Assembly (NCBI GenBank): GCA_022841475.1
Contig: JALHRJ010000002.1
Coordinates: 124,001-188,000 of the forward strand
Reading direction: 5' to 3'
DNA length: 64,000 nucleotides
Source: Cyclobacteriaceae bacterium
Lineage (GTDB): Bacteria; Bacteroidota; Bacteroidia; Cytophagales; Cyclobacteriaceae
This document shows, piece by piece, positions 7,735 to 15,657 of this stretch (within the stretch, counting starts at the first letter, position 1; every line of letters begins with the position of its first letter). The notes beneath the pieces were generated by a model. It did no database searches. It was not told the origin of the DNA and saw nothing but the letters and a program-made list of their open reading frames with translations. Both the position numbers and the translations under genes were made by a program.

Positions 7735-8193
7735 TCACACAACAGCTCGAACCAATGCTTCGGCTTCTTCCCCATAATGTATTTTAATCCATTCGCTTAA
7801 AGATACAGGCTCGTTAATCGGAAAGGCTAATATATCAGCCAGCCGCACAATGTCAACCGCTGAATAACCACCCATTGCCATCACTTTGTCTTTTGGGATA
7901 TAATCTAACTTCAATAACTCGCACAGCCGCTTGCAATTTTGATCGAAGTTAATGTTACACTTGTGACGTTTTTGAATAAATTGAATCGTATTATTCAAAT
8001 CGTCTTTACTCCAACCCATCGCTGTTATATTATCGTTGATGTATTTCTTTGCTTCGCGCCATGATGAAGCAAAACTTGTAACTTTTGTATCACCCGCATC
8101 TGCGATAACATAACCAAATAATCCATCTTTTTCAACTGGAATGAATTGTTCGATTTCAATATCAGGTTTGTTGTTAACTTTAATATGAAACAT
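7735..8193 (-). CDS. hypothetical protein, 152 aa
   Basis: Not recognised. An N-terminal beta-rich part (F-H-I-K-V-N-N-K-P-D-I-E-I-E-Q) with a domain reminiscent of small 'single-strand curl' phage proteins, then a helical C-terminus. AAAGGATAA precedes the ATG. Last gene of a long minus-strand operon that starts at the promoter 12023-12050. Confidence 0.7.
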   Translation of the reverse strand: MFHIKVNNKPDIEIEQFIPVEKDGLFGYVIADAGDTKVTSFASSWREAKKYINDNITAMGWSKDDLNNTIQFIQKRHKCNINFDQNCKRLCELLKLDYIPKDKVMAMGGYSAVDIVRLADILAFPINEPVSLSEWIKIHYGEEAEALVRAVV

Positions 8194-8244
8194 AAACGTG
8201 TTATCCTTTGATTTGAGATATGTTGCTTGTAATACAAATTGTAA

Positions 8245-8454
8245 TTATTCGTAATAGTTTGTATTATCCTGACAGTATTTTTCCCAATGTTGAATAAAAG
8301 TTTCAGCTTCATCTCCAAAAAACGGAATGGTATCTTTCATCGCGCCAGCAAATAAAACATAAACAGTATCACTGGACGCTGTTTTAATACGCGAAACTCG
8401 CACAATCGAACTTAAGTCAACCCAACTATTTCCAATACGGACAATTGTTTTCAC
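8245..8454 (-). CDS. small beta-domain protein, 69 aa
   Basis: A compact beta-type fold is suggested by alternating strands: V-R-I-G-N-S-W-V-D-L-S-S-I-V-R-V, then V-Y-V-L-F-A-G, ending in a helix (D-E-A-E-T-F-I-Q-H-W). This strand-strand-helix layout is seen in small phage and FlbD-like proteins, but I make no family claim. It lies 13 nt after the gene at 8467-8925. Confidence 0.65.
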   Translation of the reverse strand: MKTIVRIGNSWVDLSSIVRVSRIKTASSDTVYVLFAGAMKDTIPFFGDEAETFIQHWEKYCQDNTNYYE

Positions 8455-8466
8455 GGTAACACCCCT

Positions 8467-8925
8467 TTAATCTAGTCGTTTCACTGAAATAGCGTTATCG
8501 AAATAAGTATAAGTATCCATGCGATAGACACTATCATTTTCAACAACATAATCTGTTCCAGTATATTTTGCGCCTTCAATCGTCAAAATATCATGAACTG
8601 TAGCACTGTTTTCTGAAAGAAAATTAATCATATCAAGATGTGCTTGACACGAAACAAGCGCCGGGTGTTCGCCCCATTCAACTCGCGTTGCATCAATTTT
8701 CGCCTGTGCTTCTTCATATTGTTCAGCTTCAATCATGGCTTCAATTAAAGCAGTCATTTCATTAATTTCTCGCTGCACCGATAGTGAATCCATCAAGTCT
8801 TGCAACCGCTTGAAATCTTCTTCTTTTAATTTAAAGCCTAGTTTTAATACATGGACGGTATCTTTCAACAGTTCCAACACATCGTTCTCAAGATAGTAAC
8901 GATAATTTTTGCTGTCAGTAATCAT
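8467..8925 (-). CDS. hypothetical helical (TPR-like) protein, 152 aa
   Basis: The middle (residues 55-100: L-I-E-A-M-I-E-A-E-Q-Y-E-E-A-Q-A-K-I, then W-G-E-H-P-A-L) looks like one tetratricopeptide-type helix pair. The C-terminus turns strand-rich. Its ATG overlaps the stop of the preceding gene by 4 nt. Protein-protein contact is the most that can be inferred. Confidence 0.7.
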   Translation of the reverse strand: MITDSKNYRYYLENDVLELLKDTVHVLKLGFKLKEEDFKRLQDLMDSLSVQREINEMTALIEAMIEAEQYEEAQAKIDATRVEWGEHPALVSCQAHLDMINFLSENSATVHDILTIEGAKYTGTDYVVENDSVYRMDTYTYFDNAISVKRLD

Positions 8926-9227
8926 GGTTTAAACTCGAATTCAGTATTGCGCCTATACGACTTAACATAACCAAGTGCTTCGTATACTAAATTAGCTGAA
9001 CGAATTTCAGCGAAAAACATATCGCCAATTTTAGTGTTGGGGTGTTCGTATATTTTGTGATTAGGGTCGTCCAGATTGACGATTAAATCCTCGCTATCAT
9101 ATAAAGCGTTATACAGAGTCTTGACGACCCCAACAGCTTTTTCCATTTTTGAAAAAGCTCCGGCACATTCATAATGAGAGTAACGTGTTCCTTGTTGTTT
9201 TGTAACTGAAAACATTACAACATACAT
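8922..9227 (-). CDS. hypothetical protein, 101 aa
   Basis: Not recognised. Starts with a strand (M-Y-V-V-M-F-S-V-T) and continues as a small alpha/beta protein. Overlaps the next gene by ATGA. Fully embedded in the operon that ends at 7735. Confidence 0.7.
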   Translation of the reverse strand: MYVVMFSVTKQQGTRYSHYECAGAFSKMEKAVGVVKTLYNALYDSEDLIVNLDDPNHKIYEHPNTKIGDMFFAEIRSANLVYEALGYVKSYRRNTEFEFKP

Positions 9228-9235
9228 GATTTGTT

Positions 9236-9514
9236 TTATTCCTTAATTGTTTCAGCGAAATTGCTCAAGTCGCTATCGCTGATTGAATCGTCAATATACT
9301 GAGCCAGAAGCCAACATGAGTGATGATAACGTTCAAGCAGACGGTCAATGAGTTTTAACTGTTTGCGATAAGAAGTTCTAATCTGCGCTTTTGTGCCACT
9401 GTTGCGAAGAACTTCTAACTGGTCGATTGCTTCATCTAGTTCCCGTTTTTCGCAACGCATCTGATATACATATTGATGCACCCACCAATCCATATTTACA
9501 ACGTTTGTTGTCAC
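9236..9514 (-). CDS. hypothetical helical protein, 92 aa
   Basis: Not recognised. Almost entirely helical with heptad-like spacing (C-E-K-R-E-L-D-E-A-I-D-Q-L-E-V-L), so a small coiled-coil protein. It lies 8 nt from the preceding gene. Confidence 0.65.
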   Translation of the reverse strand: MTTNVVNMDWWVHQYVYQMRCEKRELDEAIDQLEVLRNSGTKAQIRTSYRKQLKLIDRLLERYHHSCWLLAQYIDDSISDSDLSNFAETIKE

Positions 9515-9523
9515 GTTTACACC

Positions 9524-9886
9524 TTATTTCTTCTTGGCTACAAGAATATCGTTAGCTAATGGGTCAGGTATCATTAACAAACAAAAGAACGGGTTAAATT
9601 CAAACGCCAGTACATCATGCTGACGTGTGTATCCATTCGTATCAGTTTCGCTTGAGTTGCAATAGGACATAAAAAGCGCGGCCCATAAATCGTCGGTAAT
9701 AATCTTTGTCCTCGGCAGTGATTGAAGTCCAAGTTCAACTGCTGCTGAATTATAACTCTTGCGAAACATCCATTTGTTAAACGCATCAAGCAATGCCGGA
9801 AAGGTCTTATCTGTTTCAATGTAGCGCTCAATGATTGGGTTCAGCGTACTGTTATGTAATACGACTACCTTACTTGTTTTCAACAT
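9524..9886 (-). CDS. hypothetical protein, 120 aa
   Basis: Not recognised. Alpha/beta protein beginning K-T-S-K-V-V-V-L-H-N and ending in three lysines. Its start lies 17 nt inside the preceding membrane-protein gene. Confidence 0.65.
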   Translation of the reverse strand: MLKTSKVVVLHNSTLNPIIERYIETDKTFPALLDAFNKWMFRKSYNSAAVELGLQSLPRTKIITDDLWAALFMSYCNSSETDTNGYTRQHDVLAFEFNPFFCLLMIPDPLANDILVAKKK

Positions 9887-10133
9887 GACCTTCTTTCATA
9901 GTCTTTTCTTTTAATCGTCGCTCTAAATCTTTAGCCCGCATTAATGATTCTTCACGGTCTTGCTTTAGAAAATCTTCCTGCATCGTTGTTTCAAATGTCA
10001 ACGATTTCTTTACAGTTGTTTTTGCGCGTTCAATATCGTGCTTAGCTTCAGGTGCAGTTAGTATAATATAGAGCCACAGAAACATAAAGCAACTCGAAAT
10101 AATCAAGCACGAGTAGAAATTTTCAATAGTCAC
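9870..10133 (-). CDS. membrane-anchored coiled-coil protein, 87 aa
   Basis: One N-terminal membrane helix (about residues 8-29, L-I-I-S-S-C-F-M-F-L-W-L-Y-I-I-L) is followed by a highly charged helix of about 55 residues (E-R-R-L-K-E-K-T). Topology is probably a single-pass anchor with a cytoplasmic tail. This recalls phage Rz/spanin-like or inner-membrane anchor proteins by layout only; no lysis genes are nearby. Confidence 0.65.
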   Translation of the reverse strand: MTIENFYSCLIISSCFMFLWLYIILTAPEAKHDIERAKTTVKKSLTFETTMQEDFLKQDREESLMRAKDLERRLKEKTMKEGHVENK

Positions 10134-10165
10134 AGTTTTAAACCTTGTTGTTTATAGTCCATAAC

Positions 10166-10459
10166 CTATAGATTGTCATTAAAAGATTCAAGATAATTGT
10201 TTCGCATTTCAACTATTTTATTAGCCGGATATTCTTGATCAAAAAATACGGTACAATCATCGCAATCATCTCCGGCGCAGATAACGGGTGTATCGGGCCA
10301 ATCGGAATAGAAGTATAAACAGCGGGCTGTAAAATAGTAGTCGCCATAAAGATAGATAGCCTGCGTTACTTCACCGACATAATAATCAGTATGCCCATAA
10401 CGCGAATGAAAGATGTTCAGTATCTTGTCGCCAACCTGTATGTCACGCGCCGCTGCCAT
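10166..10459 (-). CDS. hypothetical protein, 97 aa
   Basis: Not recognised. Begins with a beta-barrel-like segment (I-Q-V-G-D-K-I-L-N-I-F) of SH3/KOW-like flavour, followed by tyrosine-rich strands and a C-x-x-D-D-C acidic turn. It lies 6 nt from the preceding gene. Confidence 0.65.
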   Translation of the reverse strand: MAAARDIQVGDKILNIFHSRYGHTDYYVGEVTQAIYLYGDYYFTARCLYFYSDWPDTPVICAGDDCDDCTVFFDQEYPANKIVEMRNNYLESFNDNL

Positions 10460-10465
10460 AGCTTC

Positions 10466-10801
10466 TTATTCCTCAGTTTTAGTTACACCTAATTCTTTAT
10501 CGCGTTCAAGTTCCTGCTCATCACAGCAGCCATTGTATCCCTTTTCATCAGGCGTCCAACTGTTGCCACAATAAGGACACGAGCATTCGGTTTCATGTTC
10601 AATATAGACTGAACCAACATCATCAATATGACGCTTAATCTGTTCAATCATTGATTCACAACGTTCATGATACAACTTGGCTCGTCTAACCGGGTCTGGT
10701 TCAGCCATACGTTCAGATACAGTCATGAATCCATAATCACCCAAACGCCGGGGCGCAATAACGATGCGATAGTTGTGTTTGATTACTAACGGCTGCGTCA
10801 T
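10466..10801 (-). CDS. zinc-ribbon-containing hypothetical protein, 111 aa
   Basis: Contains C-S-C-P-Y-C-G-N-S-W followed about 14 residues later by G-C-C-D, a probable single zinc-binding knuckle near residues 80-104. The start is placed at the ATG at 10801 because AAGGAGAG lies 9 nt upstream; the in-frame codon at 10822 lacks one. A nucleic-acid or protein-contact role is inference. Confidence 0.65.
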   Translation of the reverse strand: MTQPLVIKHNYRIVIAPRRLGDYGFMTVSERMAEPDPVRRAKLYHERCESMIEQIKRHIDDVGSVYIEHETECSCPYCGNSWTPDEKGYNGCCDEQELERDKELGVTKTEE

Positions 10802-10814
10802 AGTATGTCTCTCC

Positions 10815-11123
10815 TTATTCAATAACCGACTCTAAACCAGAATCACGCAAGTTAGCTCGTTCTAGTTCGTACTTAAGAATATACTCTTTAGCGACATGGG
10901 TTGGAATGGTGTCAATGTATTGACTGCTCAATTCACCACAGCCATCAAATTGTTTTTTGTTGCGCCTGGTACAATAATGCGTCCATTCAACATTGGTAAA
11001 ATTAGGCGTACTATCAACGACTCGCCCTATCCATATACAGTAAGGAACACCCCACTTCATAAGATAAAACCCGTAAACCTCTTTAGCGACAGGGGTATTT
11101 ACTGCAATAACTTCTTCGTTCAT
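10815..11123 (-). CDS. hypothetical protein, 102 aa
   Basis: Not recognised. Mixed protein with a Trp/Cys/Tyr-rich middle (W-G-V-P-Y-C-I-W-I-G-R and W-T-H-Y-C-T-R-R-N-K-K) and a helical tail. Part of the 12.0 to 7.7 kb operon. Confidence 0.65.
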   Translation of the reverse strand: MNEEVIAVNTPVAKEVYGFYLMKWGVPYCIWIGRVVDSTPNFTNVEWTHYCTRRNKKQFDGCGELSSQYIDTIPTHVAKEYILKYELERANLRDSGLESVIE

Positions 11124-11131
11124 AACAACTT

Positions 11132-11668
11132 TTAACTTTCTATTTGGTCGCGAACTGATTTCAACATATCTTGCGTAATAATACCGATAAACTTGACCTC
11201 AGCGTCACATTCGTATTCATCATAACAATGCAGGTTATAATCCCATAGCGTGAGGATTTTGCGCGTAACACAGTCATTATAGTTATCCAACTTGGTCATA
11301 GTTTCAATAACAGGCTTCAAGGCGTCAATAAGTTTATTGGCTTCACCAGAGAAGATATTGTAACCGTTTTGACCCATTTCATATTCAATATTGGATTCGG
11401 AATGGTTAGCATTGGCGACTGACTTAAAGTGCGCGGTGCAGATGCTATCAGGGACGAGATAGATAATATCGAACTTGTTATAGCGCCTCTCGCCACGCGC
11501 AGCAAGTTGTTCGTCAGTTAGAGCGCAGAAAGTGAGATAATGCTCTAACTGACGGTCAAAGAAACGCGGCTCAAGAATCCATTCCTCGCGATACTCATCA
11601 TAATGTCTGCGATGAATAAGCGTATCCTTGAGATAGCGCTTAAGTGTTATTTCAACGATTTCTAACAT
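11132..11668 (-). CDS. hypothetical protein, 178 aa
   Basis: Not recognised.  Helical with many aromatic and acidic residues (Y-N-L-H-C-Y-D-E-Y-E-C-D-A-E-V). It lies 8 nt from the preceding paralogue-family gene at 11677. Confidence 0.7.
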   Translation of the reverse strand: MLEIVEITLKRYLKDTLIHRRHYDEYREEWILEPRFFDRQLEHYLTFCALTDEQLAARGERRYNKFDIIYLVPDSICTAHFKSVANANHSESNIEYEMGQNGYNIFSGEANKLIDALKPVIETMTKLDNYNDCVTRKILTLWDYNLHCYDEYECDAEVKFIGIITQDMLKSVRDQIES

Positions 11669-11676
11669 GAGTCTCC

Positions 11677-11979
11677 TTACTTGGTGACGATATTATAAGA
11701 AACAAATGAACCCGCATCCGTTAACCTCACGCAGTACAACACTTCCCCGTCTTCGACATCGTACACATTGTCAAGTTCCGGGTCGTTCAAACGTTCCATG
11801 ATAATCAGGCCGTTGTTTGCCAGCGCATGGTAAGCGCGCCAAGTATCATTCGGCTTGCTGTTCGTGTTGTGAACAAACTTAACTGGATATTTGGCAAACG
11901 GGAAGTTGCGCGACTGTTCAACGACATGAACAAAAACGTTGTAGTTTTCTTGCCCTAGTTCAAACGATACTGTAGCCAT
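11677..11979 (-). CDS. paralogue family A, winged-helix-like protein, 100 aa
   Basis: Clearly homologous along its length to the neighbour at 12056-12367 (both start M-x-T-V-S-F-E-L then E-N-Y, share Y-P-V-K-F and H-N, and L-x-D-x-G near the end). The pattern helix, N-N-G-L-I-I wing entry and a terminal T-D-A-G resembles a degenerate winged helix. The start is the ATG at 11979 (GGAG 7 nt upstream) rather than the TTG at 11985. Confidence 0.7.
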   Translation of the reverse strand: MATVSFELGQENYNVFVHVVEQSRNFPFAKYPVKFVHNTNSKPNDTWRAYHALANNGLIIMERLNDPELDNVYDVEDGEVLYCVRLTDAGSFVSYNIVTK

Positions 11980-12022
11980 TTTCAATCTCCGTATGTACAG
12001 GTGTATCTATGTCTATACTGTG

Positions 12023-12050
12023 ATTATAGCTTAGGATAGCGATAAGTCAA
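12023..12050 (-). promoter_or_regulatory. sigma70-type promoter, 16-bp spacer
   Basis: Minus strand TTGACT (12050-12045), 16 bp, TATAAT (12028-12023), immediately after the stop of the gene at 12056. It starts the long operon 11979 to 7735. Confidence 0.85.
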
Positions 12051-12055
12051 GGTTT

Positions 12056-12367
12056 TTACTCAACGGACTGTGGACGATGAGTCCGCGCAATGTACCAGCC
12101 GATGTCAGATAAGCCAACTCCGAAAAGCGTCTGCCCGGAAGTTACTCCGTACATCTTCTCAAGTTCAGCATCATAGAACCGCTGGATGATAACCAAACCA
12201 ATGTTCATCAAGTCGTGGTAAACGCGATAAGCCTCAGTCGGTTCATCGTTCATGTTGTGGGCAAACTTGACCGGGTAAGTCGTAAACGGTGTATTCCGCG
12301 CCTGCTCGATAACACGAACAAATGCTTTATAATTTTCCGGCGAAAGCTCGAAGGATACTGTCGTCAT
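12056..12367 (-). CDS. paralogue family A, winged-helix-like protein, 103 aa
   Basis: Tandem duplicate of the gene at 11677-11979 with roughly half of the positions identical by eye. The N-terminal strand S-F-E-L, Y-P-V-K-F and the I-G-L-V-I wing are retained; the C-terminus is recast (W-Y-I-A-R). The two copies are separated by a strong promoter, so they may be expressed differently. Confidence 0.7.
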   Translation of the reverse strand: MTTVSFELSPENYKAFVRVIEQARNTPFTTYPVKFAHNMNDEPTEAYRVYHDLMNIGLVIIQRFYDAELEKMYGVTSGQTLFGVGLSDIGWYIARTHRPQSVE

Positions 12368-12438
12368 TTTTAATATCCGTATACATTCAGATTTATATAC
12401 AATTTGATTATAGTTTTGATATAATTACAAGTGCTTTG

Positions 12439-12822
12439 CTATTCTACCCACCACGATACGTGATTGCGATAAGCCTCCGGCTGATAATAGGTGTCACGGT
12501 TAAGAACGAATTGTTCTCCGTCCCACATACACGACATGAGGCTAACATTGATGTGATTAGCGATGCGGTCAACGGTATAAGTATATTGCCATTTGTTAAT
12601 CATGGCAATAGCAGCGATGATGTTCTTGTGGGTAGCAATGGCACTATCAACCTTCTTGGCAAACTGAGTGCCGAGAATTCGCGCCGCACAATCGCGTCCA
12701 TAACGAACAACCGAACCATCCTTCAACCGAATAACAACAACCAGCTTAAGATTGGTCTTGCCACAGCATTCGCAAATACTGCTGCTATCATCAATCTCCA
12801 ATACTTCAAGCTGGTTCATCAT
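12439..12822 (-). CDS. zinc-binding protein of a phage/plasmid-type C-x-x-C-G ... D-C-A family, 127 aa
   Basis: Residues 17-50 read C-E-C-C-G-K-T-N-L, two hydrophobic strands, then Y-G-R-D-C-A-A-R-I-L-G. The same arrangement (C-x-x-C-G ... G-x-x-C-A) begins the protein at 23094-23768, so both share a small zinc-binding domain with four ligands. The remainder is helical and ends in W-W-V-E. Monocistronic or first gene behind the promoter 12850-12877. Precise function unknown. Confidence 0.7.
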   Translation of the reverse strand: MMNQLEVLEIDDSSSICECCGKTNLKLVVVIRLKDGSVVRYGRDCAARILGTQFAKKVDSAIATHKNIIAAIAMINKWQYTYTVDRIANHINVSLMSCMWDGEQFVLNRDTYYQPEAYRNHVSWWVE

Positions 12823-12849
12823 GCGCTCCTTATTTCCGGCTATGTTACC

Positions 12850-12877
12850 ATTGTAGCATTTATCCGTGATTTGTCAA
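12850..12877 (-). promoter_or_regulatory. sigma70-type promoter, 16-bp spacer
   Basis: Minus strand TTGACA (12877-12872), 16 bp, TACAAT (12855-12850). The -35 overlaps the stop of the upstream gene at 12874. Confidence 0.85.
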
Positions 12878-13125
12878 GCATAAACCCAACGATATTCCAT
12901 CGTTTCCATAACGCCATCAACCTCGAATTCAGCTATGATGTGTAATTTACTTGCAGCATACCAGCGAATAAGCGACCCGGCATAGGTGAATTGCATGTGT
13001 TGCATCATTTGTTCACGACTGTAAATCGTTACGCTTTCGAGATAAACGAAGGAAGGACAATCGTTGACACTAACACGAACACAAGCGGTTGTACTAAATT
13101 CGTTAGGTGAAAACAAAACATCCAT
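12874..13125 (-). CDS. hypothetical protein, 83 aa
   Basis: Not recognised. Beta-rich (A-C-V-R-V-S-V-N-D, Y-L-E-S-V-T-I-Y). I place the start at 13125, where ATG overlaps the upstream stop (TAATG) behind a G-G-T-G-G-T-G site. The longer frame from 13170 would overlap the neighbour by 46 nt. Confidence 0.6.
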   Translation of the reverse strand: MDVLFSPNEFSTTACVRVSVNDCPSFVYLESVTIYSREQMMQHMQFTYAGSLIRWYAASKLHIIAEFEVDGVMETMEYRWVYA

Positions 13126-13397
13126 TAGTTCACCACCGGGAAATAATAACTGATTATATCTGTTCCCCATAAAGAAGTTGAAACGACGGGGTGTTCACGA
13201 AATACAAAACCTTTGAAACGTTTATTCCCTGCTTCGTCAACCCAAAACAAAAACGACATAATACATTCGTTTCCTTTGTAGAACACAACAGCATCGTCAT
13301 CGTATTCACGGACAACGCCATCGAATTCAACTAATGCAACCGTCAGTAGATTGGATAGCTGTTGATAGGTAAAAACATTGGGGCAGAATTGATTCAC
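13125..13397 (-). CDS. hypothetical protein, 90 aa
   Basis: Not recognised. Beta-rich small protein (V-A-L-V-E-F-D-G-V, D-D-A-V-V-F-Y-K-G). Coupled at both ends: ATGA overlap with the gene upstream and TAATG with the gene downstream. Confidence 0.65.
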   Translation of the reverse strand: MNQFCPNVFTYQQLSNLLTVALVEFDGVVREYDDDAVVFYKGNECIMSFLFWVDEAGNKRFKGFVFREHPVVSTSLWGTDIISYYFPVVN

Positions 13398-13699
13398 GGT
13401 GATGTCTCGCTGTTTACGCCGGGTTTGTTTTCTAACTGCACAACATGGACTTTAATTAACTCGGATGGAATCGCCATGCTACTAACAATAATCGTTATTG
13501 GCATACCTGTTTTTTCATCGTGGACAACTATATCATAACGCACACTTTCCTGTATCGAAAAGCAACGAACGTAAAACTGCTGACTGCTCTCCATACGAAA
13601 AGAATGGATAGACATCATAGGCTGCATATAAATTTCGAACAAGTATTTCAACGACTGTTCTTCGGTTAGTAGCACTGGATATTGTTCATAGATGGGCAT
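13394..13699 (-). CDS. hypothetical protein, 101 aa
   Basis: Not recognised. Helical N-terminus with Q-Y-P-V-L-L-T-E-E-Q followed by strand-rich C-terminus. Overlaps its upstream neighbour by 14 nt and its downstream neighbour by 4 nt. Confidence 0.65.
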   Translation of the reverse strand: MPIYEQYPVLLTEEQSLKYLFEIYMQPMMSIHSFRMESSQQFYVRCFSIQESVRYDIVVHDEKTGMPITIIVSSMAIPSELIKVHVVQLENKPGVNSETSP

Positions 13700-14060
13700 C
13701 GTTATAATTATCTTTCATTAATTGGTCAATAGACTGTTTAAGACCAAGATTGGTTCTGGTGATTTTGACAGTCTGATAGCGTCGATAACCATCAATCACA
13801 TCATCGGTCTTCTGTACCACTAGCAACGCGGCGGGTTCGTATACTTGATGTCCCAATGACGCCCAATGGGTGCGTCCGCGTTTGTGCCAGATTTCAATTG
13901 ACCCATTCGAGTCAATGACGCGCATATGTACTTGCTCAACACCTTCAACGATACGATTGCTATCTACCGGGTGAAAGCCCTGTACAACCAACGAACCATC
14001 AAATTTAACCCAATGATTGCCTAACAACCACTGCAACTCATCGTGGATTTTTGTTTCCAT
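13686..14060 (-). CDS. paralogue family B, hypothetical protein, 124 aa
   Basis: Homologous to the next gene upstream (14120-14428): both contain E/S-I-W-x-x-R/H, then V-E/Q ... I-D/L-D-G-Y/F-R-R-Y followed by a helical C-terminus with Q-S/F ... Q-L/I. A local tandem duplication, function unknown. Its ATG comes about 20 nt after a perfect 10-bp hairpin (14081-14108). Confidence 0.65.
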   Translation of the reverse strand: METKIHDELQWLLGNHWVKFDGSLVVQGFHPVDSNRIVEGVEQVHMRVIDSNGSIEIWHKRGRTHWASLGHQVYEPAALLVVQKTDDVIDGYRRYQTVKITRTNLGLKQSIDQLMKDNYNDAHL

Positions 14061-14080
14061 CGTTCTTAACCATTGATAAC

Positions 14081-14108
14081 CAAACGGGTGAGTCTCCCCA
14101 CCCGTTTG
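14081..14108 (-). repeat. intercistronic hairpin between two paralogues
   Basis: Perfect 10-bp inverted repeat (C-A-A-A-C-G-G-G-T-G and its complement) with an 8-nt loop between the stop at 14120 and the start at 14060. There is no T-tract, so mRNA-stabilising or translation-modulating rather than a terminator. Confidence 0.55.
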
Positions 14109-14119
14109 TGCTTAACTAT

Positions 14120-14428
14120 TCAAATCGACAATTTGTCAATCTGTTCATTCGAGAACTGTGTGAACACTTCACGTTGTTCCATAGTTACCGGAAATTCGCG
14201 CACTACCTCATAGCGACGGAAGCCATCGAGAATTTCAGTGGTGCGTTCAACCTGAACATAGTAACCCGGTTCGTCTACCAACGGGTGTCGATACCAAATC
14301 TCCGCGCCGTAGAATACAGCAACGCGCTTGATGTTATACTGGTGGGATGTAATATCAACGGATGCAAAGCGCTTATCGTAAGCGCCTCGAATAACTTGGT
14401 CATCGCTCATCCTTACCCACATGTCCAT
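14120..14428 (-). CDS. paralogue family B, hypothetical protein, 102 aa
   Basis: Shorter paralogue of the protein at 13686-14060, keeping the central A-E-I-W-Y-R-H and I-L-D-G-F-R-R-Y-E-V-V segments. First gene behind the promoter at 14463-14490. Confidence 0.65.
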   Translation of the reverse strand: MDMWVRMSDDQVIRGAYDKRFASVDITSHQYNIKRVAVFYGAEIWYRHPLVDEPGYYVQVERTTEILDGFRRYEVVREFPVTMEQREVFTQFSNEQIDKLSI

Positions 14429-14462
14429 GATTCATTCCTTGTTGAATATTGATTACAGTTTG

Positions 14463-14490
14463 ATTATATAGGATAACCGCGTTATGTCAA
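14463..14490 (-). promoter_or_regulatory. sigma70-type promoter, 16-bp spacer
   Basis: Minus strand TTGACA (14490-14485), 16 bp, TATAAT (14468-14463): perfect consensus boxes. It lies just beyond the end of the gene at 14494. Confidence 0.85.
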
Positions 14491-14493
14491 GGA

Positions 14494-14745
14494 TTAAGCG
14501 GTTATGTCGAATGGTTGTGCCTTATAGCGATACGTTTTTATTACACGGACAATTTGGCTTGGATTACTTGCTTTATATACAGGCATAGCTGATATTTCAA
14601 AATAACCCATATCGACCAATAGCGCGGCTGTTTTCCAATGACAATAGATTTTGCTGTTATAGTTAAAAGAATCTATAGTGAACCAGTTGTCAATCTCTCT
14701 GGCGCGTTCAAGGATGTGTTGTTGTTTTAATGTTAAATGTTTCAT
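14494..14745 (-). CDS. hypothetical winged-helix-like protein, 83 aa
   Basis: Not recognised. K-H-L-T-L-K-Q-Q-H-I-L-E-R-A, later T-A-A-L-L-V-D-M-G-Y-F-E-I-S, suggests a small helix-turn-helix or winged helix. Start uncertain: the ATG at 14745 has GGAG but 14 nt away; ATG at 14772 and TTG at 14787 are alternatives without clear ribosome sites. Confidence 0.5.
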   Translation of the reverse strand: MKHLTLKQQHILERAREIDNWFTIDSFNYNSKIYCHWKTAALLVDMGYFEISAMPVYKASNPSQIVRVIKTYRYKAQPFDITA

Positions 14746-14868
14746 TTGTGATTTAACGCTCCGTTCTGTCATATAAGAAAAAAGCAATAGCGTATAATTG
14801 AAACAAAATAGTGAAAAGCAATATGGCTATTAGAAACAACAAGTCATTTGTTGTAACCGTTTGCCTTG

Positions 14869-14967
14869 TTACCATCGATATAAAAAAGCCAACTGAACCC
14901 CCATCCCAATAGAGGCGAAGATTTGTGAAACAATAACCACAAATTTAGCTTCAAAAATAACGCTCAT
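14869..14967 (-). CDS. tiny membrane peptide, 32 aa
   Basis: A short gene starting ATG at 14967 in an ATGA overlap with the stop of the gene at 14964-15281, ending TAA at 14869. It is mostly one hydrophobic helix (F-V-V-I-V-S-Q-I-F-A-S-I-G) with a basic C-terminus (L-Y-R-W). The stop/start coupling is typical of this window. Function unknown. Confidence 0.45.
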   Translation of the reverse strand: MSVIFEAKFVVIVSQIFASIGMGVQLAFLYRW

Positions 14968-15281
14968 GGTTGTGCCTCTTCTGTTTCAATCAGACTTAAG
15001 CGATACAATTCAGCTAAGTCTTCTGCCGAAAGCATAACTTGACATGGATGTTGTTGTAAATAAGCTGTAGCAGTTAGCTGGCGGAATAACTGTGTGTTAC
15101 AGCGCATGTTTTGAATATACTTGGCGATGGTAGTAAAGATATGCTGATATAGCTCATCCGGCATATTATCAATTTGACTCTTGTCAAGATGAATACATGC
15201 GCCAGTTCGGGGCGAATAGACCGATAGCCTTTCGCCACCAAAGTGATAATACTCAACCTTTGTTTTGAACTGGCGAATCAT
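14964..15281 (-). CDS. hypothetical protein, 105 aa
   Basis: Not recognised. N-terminal strands (K-V-E-Y-Y-H-F-G-G-E-R-L-S-V-Y), C-terminal helices with L-S-A-E-D-L-A-E-L. It starts 3 nt after the preceding stop. Confidence 0.65.
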   Translation of the reverse strand: MIRQFKTKVEYYHFGGERLSVYSPRTGACIHLDKSQIDNMPDELYQHIFTTIAKYIQNMRCNTQLFRQLTATAYLQQHPCQVMLSAEDLAELYRLSLIETEEAQP

Positions 15282-15283
15282 CG

Positions 15284-15622
15284 TTACTTCGTTTCAATCA
15301 CTAGATTATATGGCGCAAAAAAGAACTGATAGATAACTTTTTGGTAAACAATCATCAGTTCGCCATCTTTGGTAAAGTCAAATAAAGCGCCGGGGAAAAA
15401 CGAAAATTCTCGTTCTTCACCACAAGATGTCACATACTTGATAACGACGCGATTTCCCATCTCGACATAGCAATAACGGATGAATCCCCAGATAGTGATG
15501 TTGTGGACATTACAGGCGAACAAACGACCATCATAACCCAGAACACGAATCACAACTTCAGCCTGATTCGTTTGACACAGATAGAACTTATCGTCGTTAG
15601 CAAAACGCCTCAAGTCACTCAT
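15284..15622 (-). CDS. hypothetical beta-rich protein, 112 aa
   Basis: Not recognised. Consists mainly of strands (E-V-V-I-R-V-L-G-Y-D-G-R-L-F, N-R-V-V-I-K-Y-V-T-S-C-G) with a final F-F-F-A-P-Y-N. First gene behind the promoter at 15658-15685. Confidence 0.65.
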   Translation of the reverse strand: MSDLRRFANDDKFYLCQTNQAEVVIRVLGYDGRLFACNVHNITIWGFIRYCYVEMGNRVVIKYVTSCGEEREFSFFPGALFDFTKDGELMIVYQKVIYQFFFAPYNLVIETK

Positions 15623-15657
15623 AGCACCTCTCCGTTAATCTCTTTCCCGTTTCACTC

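Noticed and set aside
12322-12945. Plus-strand frame of 207 codons.
   Set aside because: Antisense to two genes with clear ribosome sites and promoters on the minus strand; no ribosome site of its own.
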